NCBI GenBank assembly: GCA_947561395.2
Contig: OX387182.1
Coordinates: 32,543,949-32,607,948 of the forward strand
Direction of reading: 5' to 3'
From: Buxus sempervirens
Taxonomy: Eukaryota > Streptophyta > Magnoliopsida > Buxales > Buxaceae
Length of the DNA: 64,000 nt
Below are positions 31,082-43,107 of the stretch, one piece after another; the stretch's first letter is position 1; every line of letters begins with the position of its first letter. Under the pieces are notes generated by a model that saw only the letters and a program-made list of their open reading frames with translations, was not told where the DNA came from and searched no databases. The translations under genes and the position numbers were made by a program.

Positions 31082-33998
31082 ATGGCCCGCATTCCTTCAG
31101 CTTCCAGGGATACTGCTGATGAGCCCTCTTCCTCTAGGGTTTGGAGGGATCATGCTGATGTGGCCTCATCTTCGAGAGCTGAGAGGGATTCTGATTCGGA
31201 CATCCCAGGTCTTCCTTCTGGGGATTCGCGTGAGGCGACCCCAGAGGTATACTCTAACCTTTCTGAAATTTCACTTTATTCTCAAAATCCTTCACCCTGA
31301 TTATTTCTTCCTTCCAATTATTTCCATAGCAGGCAGTTGAGGTTCCAGACAGAGGCAGAGGCCGTAGCGGGCGCCGAGGTGGAGGCAGAGACGGAGGCCA
31401 TGATGAGGGCCGTAGAGGAGGCCGTGGTAGGGAGGAGGCTCAGACTAGGGTTAAGGTCCCTGAGGCAGTTGCTACACAGATTAGGGATACTGACCTTTTG
31501 CATGGCTTGAGAACTCATCCCTTAGCTTGTATTAGGGCGGATATCCCTTTAGTGTATCCCCTATCTCATTACAGAGGGAGCTGGGCCAGCTTCATTAAAT
31601 TTCTTGAAGACTGCAGTTCATCCTTTCGCCAGGAGTTGGGCTTGTTTGGTTTTGGCCTCTTCATCACCATCCCGGATGTGCGCTTGGATCGAGCCCTTAT
31701 TGCAACAATGCTCGAGAGGTTCTTTCCAGAGACACTGAGCTTCCACTTTCCAGATATTGAGATCGGGATCCGGCCGTCCGACTTCACACTCATCACCAGG
31801 ATTAGGATGATTGGAGATATTATCCCTGAGATGGTGATGCCAGATGCTGCGGAGATCGCTGCCTATCTTGGATATATAGTGTTGCCTCTGGAGGCCTGGG
31901 ATAGAGGGAGATCTAGATTGTCTCTGACTTGGTTGAGAGAGACCTTCCAGAGGAGACAGCTTGGCCAGCTTGCCGCCAGTCACACATCTTTCCCTTTTGC
32001 CTTTCGCTTCATCTTTTTGTACATGATGGGCTCCTGCTTTTTCCCAGGGGACACAACTTCTGTCAGTCCTCATTTCTTGAGTTTATTGGGAGATCTACAA
32101 CGAGTGAGGAGGTATGCCTGGGGCCCGCTTATTTTTGGCACCATTCTGGCTGGCTTGTGCTGATCAGTTTGCGGCCTCTCTACCTCTCGAGGAGCCGGAG
32201 TTGGGTGCAGATTTTTCTGGCCTTTCTTGTAGGTGAAATACCTATTTTCTTTTTCTTTCTCTTTTTCTCCTTTTTTATTCTTCTGACCATTTTTTCTTAT
32301 TTTGCAGTTTTTTGCTAGGGTTTATATACCCTATTTCCGCCCTACCTCTACGATGCCAAAGGAGACGTATCCTATGGCTCGTAGATGGTGCCATGTGGAG
32401 CACGACTCCGAGAAGAGTCGTCCTAGGTCTGCACGGGCTCATCTGGACAGGCTGTATCGGACCGAGGTAAGCCTCTTTAGTTCTTCCTCTCTCTCTTTTT
32501 TTCTTTCCTGAATCACATGCCTAATACTCCTTTTTTTGTTTCTCAGGTGTTCGTTCCCAAGATGGAGGATATTCATGAGGTGTTGGCCCTGCATGCAGCT
32601 AGGGATGATGCGTTTGCCCCTGACCAGAGGCATCAGCGTTACCAGTTCTTTATTGGTCATATGGGCAGCATCTAGTACTGTGGTGAACGCTTCTTTCATC
32701 AGCACATTGGAGAGCCTCGGATTCCTGCCATCCCTCCAGATACTACTCCTTCTTTTCCTCCCTTTCCTGTTGATCCTGTCCAGTTCTTAGATTGGACAGA
32801 GGCAGAGACATTGTTAGAGGAGGGTGACTATGATGCCTGGTTCAGGAAGGCTTCAATTGGGTGCCTCATGCCACCTATGCCTGTCCGTGGCGGAGTCACG
32901 GAGATAGGAGGGGTAGTGATCAGGGCCTATGATACCACGGTATGCCTTCCCCCTTTTGCTCTTTCATTCTTATATTCTATTTTGACTTGGTATTTTCTGA
33001 CACCCTTTCTTGTATTTCAGGAGGCTCAGTTGGCAGAGATTGGAGCTCGATATGCTGATATAGAGTGCCAGCGAGATGCTGCTATTTCCGAGCGGGACGC
33101 CCTCTTTATCACCATTGCCGACCTCCGGGGACAGCTTGCTAGGGCACAGGGCCAGGCGGGTCCTTCTGGTGCACAGGAGCAGGCGGGTCTATCTGGTGCA
33201 CAGGACCAGGCAGGTCCATCTCATACTCAGGTTAATTCTTTCATCTCTTTCCATTCCTGTTCTTATATCTGTTTATCCTGTTCTGACTAAAATTCCTTTT
33301 CTTATTTTCAAGACGACACAGCCGGCCCTTCTTCACCATACTATACACATTGCCATGGCGAGGTCTTTTCTGTGTCGCTGATGCAGCTCGTGACTCCTTA
33401 TGGATCGGTAGAGGTGCCTACAGTAGAGCCCGAGATCGAGATCGAGGTTGTGCCTACTGCTGCCCCTACTACTGAGGATATTCCAGAGTCTGCCCCAGTA
33501 CCAGAGACAGCTCTAGATACAGCCACTGAGATGGATATGGAGTCGATTGGGGATGTCGCTGCTGAAATGGATATAGATTCGGCCGGGGATGCCGCTGGGG
33601 TGGAGCCTACCGGGGAGGCTGTGGTGATAGAGGAGGCCTCTGTTGATCCTGTGGAGCCTAGGCCTGATGCTAATGCTCCCGAGGCGTTTGTTCCTGCTGA
33701 TCCTACCACGGAGCCTACTGTGACAAAGGAGGTGCCTACTGCCAAGCCTGTGAGTGAGCCAATCCCTGCGGATTCTGATACCGAGTCAGGAGGATATGTA
33801 GATACCTCGGGGTACGTTCCTCCTGACCATCCCACTGCTGGCCTTGTGCCTTTATATATGTGGTATGATATTTAGTCTATTTTGAGCAGGATGACCTGTA
33901 GTACAGCTCGTCGCCTTGTGGAGCATGTTTTCGAGCGTCGGCGACGCAGTGGTCGAGGCAGAGGACGTGGTCATGGCCACAGGGGTGGACCTAGATAG
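31082..33998 (+). pseudogene. Antisense cassette 1, second copy: plant mobile domain gene, better preserved
   Basis: Start MARIPSASRD at 31082. Exon 1 ends at 31246; exon 2 starts at 31330. Exon 2 encodes an RG-rich stretch (GRGRSGRRGGG, then GRRGGRGRE), followed by the plant mobile domain: HGLRTHPLACIRADIP, then LERFFPETLSFHFPDIEIG and RPSDFTLITRIRM. Later exons carry FFARVYIPYFRP, a helical block and an acidic Val/Pro/Glu-rich tail ending MWYDI at about 33875. A shifted frame then gives an RG-rich end (RSGRGRGRGHGH) up to 33998. Stops are at about 32161 and TAG at 32673. RG/RGG tracts at both ends suggest an RNA- or DNA-binding nuclear protein (inference). Exon-intron borders match the copy at 4044-6845. 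Confidence 0.78.
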
Positions 33999-34219
33999 AT
34001 AGATTAGATTAGGATATCACATGTACTTGTATTTTGACAAACTGATGTACACTTCCATATATATATAAAAGAATTTTGAGTCATTTTTCTTCATTTATGC
34101 TCTTTTCTCTTTCAGTTCTTGCTTTTTCTTGCATGATATATGTTAAAGCAGGGACAGATGAAACCTGGGAAAGCATTAAAATTGAAATTTCCCATTTTTT
34201 TGCATTTTTTCCAAAAAAA

Positions 34220-34376
34220 CCGTATTTATATTACGAGCAAGTTGTGCCCGTAATGTTAATGCGGGCGTACTCTACCCGTAAATTGTTTACGGACACACAG
34301 TGCCCGTGATTTAAATGCGGGCACGAGGTGTCCGCATTTTCCATACGGGCATGCGGTACTTGTATTATAAATACGG
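34220..34376. repeat. Palindrome array 8 (upstream of cassette 2 position, second copy)
   Basis: Five 21-bp palindromes with 7-bp spacers, one unit more than array 3. It is the longest and one of the cleanest arrays in the window and lies 23 bp upstream of a TATA box. Confidence 0.86.
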
Positions 34377-34398
34377 ATTTTATTTTTTTTCGATTTTT

Positions 34399-34407
34399 CT
34401 ATATAAA
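34399..34407 (+). promoter_or_regulatory. TATA box of the lost cassette 2, second copy
   Basis: TCTATATAAA with the same surroundings as 7213-7221, but the gene it should drive has been removed at 34487. An orphan promoter here would now read into the CACTA element. Confidence 0.6.
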
Positions 34408-34487
34408 CTCATGGGGGGCGTTATTGTGACGTTTTTAATAGTTTGAAAACTCCCTGAGCCCTCCGTTTTTTGCTTTCCTTGGCTTCT

Positions 34488-34540
34488 GTACATTTTTTGT
34501 TAATAAAGCATCCTTGTAATGTTTAAATATGTACTATGTT
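34488..34540. other. Junction sequence between truncated retroelement and CACTA element
   Basis: About 50 bp that match neither element. They end in GTT (34538-34540), the left target duplication of the CACTA transposon. Confidence 0.6.
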
Positions 34541-34900
34541 CACTACAAAAATTAGATTTTTTGCGGGGTTCATAAGAATGCCGCAAAATCTAAAATGAAT
34601 GTCGCTATAACTATTCGTGACGAACATTGCGGTGAACTTACTTTTATCGTTAAAGGCCGTGTTGCAAATAATTTACTGACATTCTTTGAGTTCGTCGCCA
34701 AAGCTAAACATTTGCGACATTCTATGAGTGTCGCTATGTTTGCCACTGTAAATGTAGTACAACGACACCCATATCAATGCCGTTATTTATTTTTTTTAGC
34801 GACACACATATGAACGCCGCAATTTGCTTAATTTAGTGACACACTTGTGAATGCCGCAATAAGTGTTATTTAACGACAAACAAATGTACGACATTATAGA
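34541..34900. repeat. Left terminal and subterminal repeats of the CACTA element
   Basis: Terminal CACTACAAAAA, then at least six short, variably oriented copies of motifs like TTGCGG(C)ATTC and GACACnCATnTGAATGCCGC. Subterminal motif arrays are the transposase-binding regions of CACTA elements in general. Confidence 0.75.
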
Positions 34901-35127
34901 TTTAAATTCTCCTTTTTTTTAAAAAATGTTCATTTTATAGCTTCCTTTGAACCTGTGTAAGAGTTAATTAACCAATAAATCCAATAGAATTCCAACGTAC
35001 TGCAACAAAATAATACATCCAACAAATTAAAATAAAATAATACATTCAACAAATTAATACATTCCAACGTACTGCAATAATGTAACTTTGCGTCCACAAC
35101 AGGTATGTAAGCTCTTCCAATTAGCAT

Positions 35128-35701
35128 TGCACCTTTCCGTAGCCCCCAGATCCAATTTCATTGCTTCCTGAGAAATTATCGGTGCACCTTTTGAGTTCAT
35201 CATAAGAGAACCATCTGGCTCCTTTTAACTGTGGTACTCCCCCGCTATCTTTACCACTTGCAGCCCAAGATGCCGAAAGACACAGAACATCTGTAGTAAG
35301 ATAATATTTTCCACAAATTTCAAGCATTTAGATAATATAGTTTTATGCTGCAGACAATTACCAAATGGTTTACTTAACCCGATGGCCTTTTCTGCACGCT
35401 TCTTTTGCTAAATGGCATAGATGCCCAAAGCCACAAGTGCCAGGACCAGAATAGAGCAGCCGATTGCTATCCCTATAATTGCACCTCTGCTCATTGAACT
35501 TTCTTTGCTTGTCCCTAAAATATTTTTTAAGTCAACACATAATTCTCAGTATTGTTTCAAATGATATAATAAATAACCAAAGTTATGAATGATGTACCTG
35601 AGAAAAAATAAGGAGCTGCGTTAAACAAGTAGGGTCCAAACCCAGGAAGTGGCTTGTAAATCTGATTAATGAGGGAAAACCCAATCCTTTGAATCTTTGA
35701 C
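35128..35701 (-). pseudogene. Captured LRR receptor-like kinase fragment (transmembrane region to start of kinase domain)
   Basis: Three exons with correct splice borders are readable on the minus strand: 35701-35598 (SKIQRIGFSLINQIYKPLPG), 35514-35362 (GAIIGIAIGCSILVLALVAL, a transmembrane helix, then a stop, then QKKRAEKAIGLSKPF) and 35290-35128 (ARWFSYDELKRCTDNFSGS, then NEIGSGGYGKV). The order and text fit plant LRR receptor kinases: extracellular juxtamembrane part, TM, and the ATP-binding glycine loop. The rest of the kinase domain and the LRRs are missing. The stop codon lies directly after the TM segment. Not functional as a receptor. Confidence 0.82.
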
Positions 35702-36314
35702 CTGTTAAAATACTAAGTTTTATCCTCAAAATACATTTGCAACATTACCAAGAAGGAAAAAAAATCATTCCTTTTATCTATAATGCTTTAGAGCACACAA
35801 AAGTTTTCTGCAATTTTTTTAGCATCATTGGTTGCAACAGAAATATGAAGCATTACCTGTTAGGATCCAATCCAGCACAAAAGAAAATTGATTCCATCCG
35901 AGAGATGAGAACCAAGGACTCATTCAATATCTCGTTGGAAAAATATTCTCCAAACCTCGTGATTTCCACCAGAAATTGCATGTCCAGAACAAATTGTGGA
36001 AGAAAGTTAAAAACACAAACTCCAATTACAAATAAGAATATAAGTCACACAGATCAAGTAAGAAAAAGGGAGAAAGAAAACCCATTATGCAGCAAGTTTG
36101 CTAGCATTCCAAGAGTAACCACCTCAAAAGTAAGTGAAATTCTCCAACTTAAATAAAAATGGCAAAATAGGGAGTCATATGGTTAATGTTCACCCTTATA
36201 CGTTACACAGTAATTAGCAGCATTCAAGGTCCCACAATGACACTTTTTTCAAATGATTTAACCAGATTGGAATGCTTCTAACCAAGACACAGAACTTTAA
36301 AAGATGATCACTGT

Positions 36315-36929
36315 TTAATGTCGCCAGAAACAAGAAAATATCTTCCCCACAGAAGTGCAAAAATTTCCAGTACCTACTTGCAAATATTTATAAATATGAG
36401 CGTGAACACATGTGTTAAAATACACACATATAAAATGCATTAAAACATGAAGATATAAAAGGCAGAACCAGGTGTATCCATGCATAATGTACATGAAAAA
36501 GCTAACTGCATATGTAGATGGCAGGATATCTGCTGGAAGGAGGTGGAAAACTCTGCTTTCATCCGAAAAAAATGAAAATTCAGTCATGCATGCTGACTTG
36601 CTAAGACTAACAAGCATTTCTATGCTAAGACTAATGTGAGAGAGAGACATGCTTGAGACCATGAGCTTGTAGGATAACAGAACTTTCTCAATAGTTGCCC
36701 AGAAATCTTGGTTATTTGAAAGACAAACCAAAAAGGCTTTCATCAGATCCCTCAGTAGCTCCTCTACAGACCAACCAACTCCAACATAGTCATCTTTACC
36801 AAGTTTTTCTAATTTCCTCAGCTCCAGAAACAGTACCTGATCAGTAGAGTATCCAAAGATTATAATTACAAAAGCAGAATAAATTTTCAAAGAAATCATA
36901 TGAATTCTCATGACCATTAAAAGTACCAA
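36315..36929 (-). other. Unidentified exon-like open frame inside the CACTA element
   Basis: An open frame of about 200 codons. Only its middle looks protein-like (LRKLEKLGKDDYVGVGWSVE, then ELLRDLMKAFLVCLSNNQDF); the ends look like translated intron. I do not recognise the source gene. It could be one exon (about 36850-36660) of another captured gene. Confidence 0.35.
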
Positions 36930-37623
36930 ATTGATTTTATTTTACTTCCTTGATATATAACTTCTGAACTTTTCCCATAAAATGACATGGAAGCAAAATG
37001 AGGAGGCAAGCTGGAAGCAAAAGGAGAGAACCAGTAGTGCTTGGCGTGGAACAATAAAGAAGTGTAGCAAAGCATACTAAACTGAAAAACAGCATAAAGA
37101 AACTCAACCTTATTACTATCGAAGTTCTAACAGGTAATTCCAATCCCATTTTATCATTTACTTTTAATTCTGCAGGTAATTCCATCATTTAAGTTTTACA
37201 AATTAAAACAAGCAAGTGCTGGAAATATTCCAATACTAGAAGGAAAATTTTTGTTTAAAGAGTTCTTAATAATAAAGGATTTTAGTATATCTGAATAGAA
37301 ACCTGATCCATTCTTACAATAATGAAAATTTTCCTAGTACATGCTATTTGCAAAATAGTAGACATCCAACTACTGAAATGACAGGATACCCAGAGATTTA
37401 TATGAAATTGAAGTTAAAAATCTTTACTATATGCTGGGAGATCTGATGAATAACAACATGATCCATGCTTACCGTAATGAAACTTTTCCTAGCACATGCC
37501 AGGCATTCAACTCTTCTAGCATCTACCAGCATAAATGTATGGATGGAAACAATGCAACCACAATGAACCCGCTGCAGAGAGAGATAAATACCATTAGAAA
37601 ATTCAGAGCATTTGAGGACCATG

Positions 37624-38016
37624 TTATCTAAAATTACAATTTAGAAAAAAAAAAACACAACTATTGAAGAACCATAGCCAACTGTTGAATGCATTTATAT
37701 AACAAATTTCACCAAAAGAGAAAAAGGGAATTCTACCATAGCAAGTTTTCTTTCTTCTGTTTCTGCTGCTGAGAATAAAAGCAAGACCAACCAGGAACAA
37801 ACACAGTCCAAGAAGAGGAAGTACATATATCATGGCTTGAAGAAAAGGAATCAAGCTTGGACTCTTAGCTTCTCTGTTGTGTAGAGGGTTGGGACCTGTA
37901 TATATTTTCCTCTTTTCAGCACCAAAGACTCCATCAGCATCTTCATCTCCATCTCCTCTTATACCATTATATGACAGAACAGGACTCAACTCAGAACCAG
38001 ACCCAGCTTTCAACAT
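37624..38016 (-). pseudogene. Captured CLE-peptide-like exon joined to a membrane-helix segment
   Basis: The open frame encodes GAEKRKIYTGPNPLHNR at residues 32-48. Residues 36-47 (RKIYTGPNPLHN) match the 12-residue CLE signalling-peptide pattern (R..P.GP.P.HN) except Tyr at the usual Pro position. The acidic text before it (DGDEDADGVFG) fits a CLE precursor. The expected N-terminal signal peptide is not in this exon. Instead of ending after the motif, the frame runs into a strongly hydrophobic helix (AMIYVLPLLGLCLFLVGLAF) and a basic tail, so it may be a chimera or simple read-through. CLE peptides normally act outside the cell on LRR receptor kinases. Confidence 0.6.
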
Positions 38017-38984
38017 AAGGCTTCTCTTTTTGAGCTTTTCAGTTTAAAACATTTAGCTATTCATTGCTCATTGATCCATTTTAGTTAAAGCTTCTGAGAT
38101 CTATCAACAAGGTGAAATGTAATGTTCATTAATGATTATATTCACTGTTCAACTTAGGACTTCAAGTTTAGTTCTTTTAGTTCCCATTTGGCATATATAT
38201 TTCTCTATGGGTACTGTTTCGATAGCATGATTATTATCTTCCATTAATCCTTGAATAACAAATATGTGTGGTGGAGTCAACCATAAAATACTAGACTTAG
38301 TTGACTAATCAATATCATGCTATGTTAAGTGAAAAATGTAAATGCTAAGTGAAAGTTGTAGGAGGTAGGGAAAAATCCTAGCTACTGGCTAGGAGGTAGG
38401 ATACTGGCTGTTATGCTGTGAAAAATCTAATCCACTCCTAGCTACTCTTTACCCTTGCATGGGATATTGTTGATTATAGTATTCTATGGACTAGTTTATA
38501 TAAGATGGTTAATCTCAAGGTCTCATTCATTTCCCTGTGTAATTCTATGGCTTAAAATTGGAGCTGTTCCTGGTCTATAAGAGAAACAATTAAGCAGTAA
38601 AAGGGGAGGGCCGGAATCTATTTGTAGATTGGGGCATGACCTTTGTGAAAAACCTGATTATTTAAAACGGAAGGCATACATAAAGGGATAACTGAAATGA
38701 ATGTAATAAGATGTTAAACGTAAATGAGTTCATATTTAAGTGCAAAAATGATGTTAGTGAGGTACCGTATGAGTGATACAAACAATCAACTATAGTAATG
38801 ATGGATGCATGGACTTTGACATTGGTTTTTTTAGTTGTTAATGCTGTTTTTTTCTTTTCTTTTTTTCTTTTTTTTTTTGGGAACTTTTTACCTTGCATGT
38901 TTACTGTTTTATTGAGGTATGATTGTCCTAGCGTGTAAGTGATTATTCTTTGAAAATATACCCAGATGAAATTTCTCATTCATC

Positions 38985-40010
38985 TCAGGTGATGCCTTCT
39001 TGATTTTGAAATTTTAAGAAAAATGTTTGCATTAGAAATATTGAGGAAAGATGTTGAAGTGTTGAGCTATCTGGAAATGCAGGTAACACTGACCCAAAAC
39101 ATATGCATGGATGAAAGAATACTTGGTGCCAGGTTAGATAATTGGATATGAATGCAACATATTCTATTACACTATAAACACAATATCTAAAGATTGACAA
39201 TAGAGTCTAAAAAGAAAATAAAATCCAGATATATTGAAAACTGGACATGAGATTAAACAAATGGATCAACAGTTTACATCAGTCATTAAGATCTCAGTTT
39301 CCCGATCCACTTATCTCAATACAGGGACAAGTTCAGTATTACCACATCTAAAAAGGGGAAGAAAAAAAAAACCAAAAGAGACATACGACCTATAGTGGTA
39401 CAAGTGACCGTTAAGAGATGGACAAAAGCTGAAAAAAATTCTATAGGGGAAAGAAGATAAGCAGCTGATTCAGTTTTGTATCCAGCTAACAAATCCCCAG
39501 GAGGATTGTACAAAACCTATGGAAAACACAATATTTTGTAGGACTTAAAAGAACCTTCAATAACACAACCAAACATTATGAAACCATTAGCCAAAACATT
39601 ATGAAGTTGCTTCCACTTTACCACGAGCATCACAAAACAAAAGAACTACAGAAATAAATTTAGTTAACAGAGTAGGATCAAATAACACATTAAGGGCTCA
39701 GATGGACAGCCGCATCAAAGTTGAAGCACAAGTTTGGGGTGTTCAGCGGGTATCTTGTTACCAACATAGAGAATTTCTTATGCTATGGCAAGCGCAATCA
39801 ATAAACTCAAATTAAAGAACTAAATATCCTGTTAATCCAAAAAGTTATTGGGATTGAAGCAAAAAGAACTAAGTACCTGCACAGGGTGAATTAGACCAAA
39901 CTGTGCATCAAACAGAAGTTTCCTCTCTACTGAAGTTTCACCGTTTGATTTCTGGCTGCAGGTAATTCGTCCAGCGGAGTCTGCAGCTCTTCCAACACCT
40001 TAATAGACCT
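38985..40010 (-). other. Further exon-like fragments inside the CACTA element
   Basis: Two stretches look like real exons: 40000-39877 (minus; [14 protein letters not shown], then FDAQFGLIHPVQ followed by a GTACTT donor) and about 39513-39390 (VLYNPPGDLLAGYKTESAAY, then LLSPIEFFSAFVHLLTVT, preceded by an AG). They could be consecutive exons of one captured gene. I do not recognise it. Confidence 0.4.
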
Positions 40011-40798
40011 GAAGAAAATAAAGCAAAAGATTACAGATTGCAAAACAGAGGAGGAGAAAAACAGGATTGATGGAATATTTTCTAGCCATTAAGTCACATC
40101 ATAACCTTCAATCCATGAGCCACGATTAGAAAAGGAAAAAATCACTCACCCTTGAAAGAAAAAAAGATTTAAAAAAAAAACTTTAGTAGGCCTCACATCT
40201 GAGGATTCCAATATTGATACATTCCAATCAGCATGTAATGATATCAGATAATAATTGGATCCATGTTACCCATCGCTATTTTCATTCACAAAAACAAAGT
40301 CGCATCCCAATCACTTCAAATTGAAAAAAAGTTGCAAACATACATTCATATTCTTTACGACGGGGAAAAATATTAATAATGTTTGCATCCCCACTTCAAA
40401 CATTCACAATAGGAATTTTTTATTCTCATAAATATTTAGGAATTTTAGTTTGTACTTTATGTTACAATACGTAACCAAAGACATGGCAGGGTCCAAATGC
40501 TACAACATCTAGGACATTCCTTAATGACAAACTACATCAAAAAGCACCAAAATTACGAGAAATAAATGGGTTTGAATCCTCAAAATCCAATGGAAACTTG
40601 GAAAAACCTTCTGTCAAATTGTCATGATTCCTTTAGAACCTTATCAATTTATAAATATGCCAATTCACATTAATAACCATATAAAATATCCATTCGGTTT
40701 CCTCAGAAAACTGCATTCCATATACTGGGAATCTGATTGTCAAGATCATCATTATACAGAAAACGCCTCTCAGCCAGAGGAATAAAGAGTCATATGCA

Positions 40799-41008
40799 TT
40801 AAGCATGAGAAAGTGTCACAAAAAAATACAGGAAAGAATTTTCTATAAAATTGGATTCTAGGGTCTTCTCTGGTCTCGGATCGAACACTGCCAAGTATAA
40901 AATGATGTCACCCACTAGACTTCCGATCTCTCGGTCGCCCTGCTTGACGATCCCACCTGGTTTGAGCCCGACGTCATTGCTTGATTCTCTGGTTCTTCTC
41001 TCCAACAT
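40799..41008 (-). other. Possible first exon of a captured transcript
   Basis: An open frame beginning MLERRTRESSNDVGLKPGG, then IVKQGDREIGSLVGDIILYL. It lies about 800 bp inside the right terminus, on the same strand as the other captured exons. It could be the 5' coding exon of the chimeric transcription unit. Source gene unknown. Confidence 0.3.
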
Positions 41009-41802
41009 GAAGGTTAGGGTTTTCTTGAAATCCGTTAGAAGGATGCCTAGTTTTCTAGTATTTCCAGTTGGAGATTTTCTATTATTCCCTTGCTCCCAAG
41101 AAAAATGATTTTACGCAGTGATCAAATCTACGGTAAGGACACACAGCAGAGGTCTCTTCGTGTGTTTGAATTCCTACTCAAACACATGACGGTTTCAGCT
41201 AGAGCAAAAAAAATTCAGATCGAGCTTGATATAGCATAGCTTAATACAAATGGTTCCTAGATCAATTAAATGAGGATTCGAGATAACATAGCCAAATTTT
41301 TTTCCCGATTCAAAACTCAAGAAGAAGAAACTTGGAGAACTTTACCTTCAAATTGTCGGTGCAAGAAGATAGCCAGAGAGAGTTCAGAGTCGGGATTTTG
41401 AACCAGATCAAAGGAAAGCACGCTAGTTCCTTGTATTGCAGACAGGTGAGCAATCCATTTCTCTCTCCCACCAGACTCACGAATTGCCCTGGATAAGAGC
41501 GAGTGCGATCAAAATGGAAGAAGCGCCCTCTATTTTCTTCTCCGATTTGTTTCCAAGAAATTGCGGGAAACAAAATTCGCGCTATATGCTCTGTGCGGCG
41601 AAACAAGTGCTGCAAATGGTTTTTTAATTGACGACGATTTTCAGTGAACGCCACAAATAATTTTTTAGGATTTTTTTATTAATACAAATGTTATTTTCTT
41701 TAACGACAAACGTTCAAGTACGTTGCTGTATGACATTTATCACGGCATATATTTATGTTCACCACAAAATTTGTGTCGTTAAAAAATGAATTTTTTGTAG
41801 TG

Positions 41803-43080
41803 GTTTTTTTAAAATTAACTATTATGATTCAAGTATTGTAATTATAATGAGAGGTTTTTATTGCCTTTTGCACATACAAAATTAATCTTCATTCAAACTA
41901 ATCTTTAAATTTTGTATCATTTCTGTAAAATGAAGCAAGACTTTGTTCAATTCCTCTGGGGCACGCATTATTATCAATTGAATCTATAAAATGAATTAAG
42001 AATTAGTTCAGTCCTACTAGGATGCATATTATTATCAATTAATGCATCTTACCAAAAAAAGGTAATTTTAATTTATTATTAATACTAAACTTTTATTTTT
42101 AAATTAATTATGGAGTACACCTATGAAGTTGATTTTCAGAATCCTATTTTTGAAAATTCACAAATGTAGTATAAGGATTTTTATCCGCCATCCAAAACGA
42201 TATGATATGAAATAAAATGGCTGAAGCCACTATGTCAAGCTCTTTGGGCAAACTTGGTCTATGTGGTGGGCCGAGCATTAATCAACAGCTTTTGTGTCCC
42301 AACCTTTTGTGTCAGCATATTTTTTGTTAATATATAGGGCTTGGGACCCTAAAATCTATTCTGAAGCATTGGCCCCTGCTTTTGTCATGTTTCATAGAAA
42401 AATTAATATAAATTATAAAAAATATAAAATATGTGTGAAATTGTTTTAATTATAAGAAGTGTTTACAAATTTTTATATTATAATATGTAATGAAAACCTT
42501 TTTGATTTAAGGCAAAGGATCCTTAGATGACTTTTTAAGCTCCAAACTCTAGATTTGTGCTATATATTGTAATATCATATTTTGTTGTAAAATGTTAGTT
42601 CAAAATTTTAGTTGATAGAATCCTAGGGTTAATTGTCAGCATTAGAACATAGGTTGAGTCTGAGCACAACCGCTTTGTGCAAAGATGCCAAAGTTTAGGT
42701 CAGTTGCCAGTCCAAACCTCTCGCAACCTTGCTTTAGCTTTGAACCTATGCTAGGTGGCAGTTCTTTCTTATGGTTAGTTTAGGGTTTTCACTCAAATTG
42801 AAACTTAGTAGGAGAATTTTAGTACTTATTAGACTTGTTTCGAGCTCTAATACTTGAATACTAGGGGTTGCATGTGCTATGTGCGTAGAAAACGTGGGTC
42901 CACTAAGATAAACAACCCGAGGTAGTTACAACATGTTTAAAATAGTGGGAGATTATTTTGTTTAGGAAGGCCAATGTTTGGAAAGAGAAAAGGGGGGCCA
43001 AAATCTGGAGGAAATATTCCGCCCTTTTCTCTTTATTAATAGTATAGATGAAGTTTCAGATCAAACTTGGACCCGTCTAA
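41803..43080. other. AT-rich intergenic sequence
   Basis: Begins with the right GTT duplication of the CACTA element. No open frame, RNA gene or clear repeat is recognised in this stretch. Confidence 0.5.
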
Positions 43081-43107
43081 ATTGGTGCAATTAAGTTCAA
43101 CCTATGG

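Larger units (their letters stand above)
27415..34487 (-). mobile_element. Truncated second Ogre-like copy (3' LTR plus antisense cassette 1 only)
   Basis: It starts with a full 3' LTR, PPT and the region carrying the mobile-domain cassette, all collinear with 456-7290 of the giant element. Similarity stops at 34487, 24 bp before the position corresponding to the ATG of cassette 2. Gag, pol and the 5' LTR are missing. The next 50 bp are unrelated, then a CACTA element begins. A deletion or rearrangement therefore removed the rest. Confidence 0.85.
34541..41802. mobile_element. CACTA (En/Spm-type) transposon carrying captured gene fragments
   Basis: The left end is CACTACAAAAATTAG and the right end, reversed, is CACTACAAAAAATTC. 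GTT is duplicated at 34538-34540 and 41803-41805, the 3-bp size expected for CACTA elements. Subterminal regions (34555-34900 and 41630-41795) carry repeated motifs such as GACACnnnnnTGAATGCCGC. No transposase-like frame is seen in the 7.3 kb. Instead there are spliced-looking exon fragments on the minus strand, including receptor-kinase and CLE-like pieces. It is therefore a non-autonomous, gene-capturing copy. Confidence 0.88.

Noticed and set aside
31398..33835. Minus-strand ORFs with Ser/Ala/Gly-rich repeats (6231-6551, 33398-33835)
   Set aside because: Antisense of the acidic tail of the mobile-domain cassette; low-complexity shadow frames.
34541..41802. The receptor-kinase fragment as a functional host gene
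   Set aside because: LRRs and nearly all of the kinase domain are missing, there is a stop after the transmembrane helix, and the block lies inside CACTA termini.
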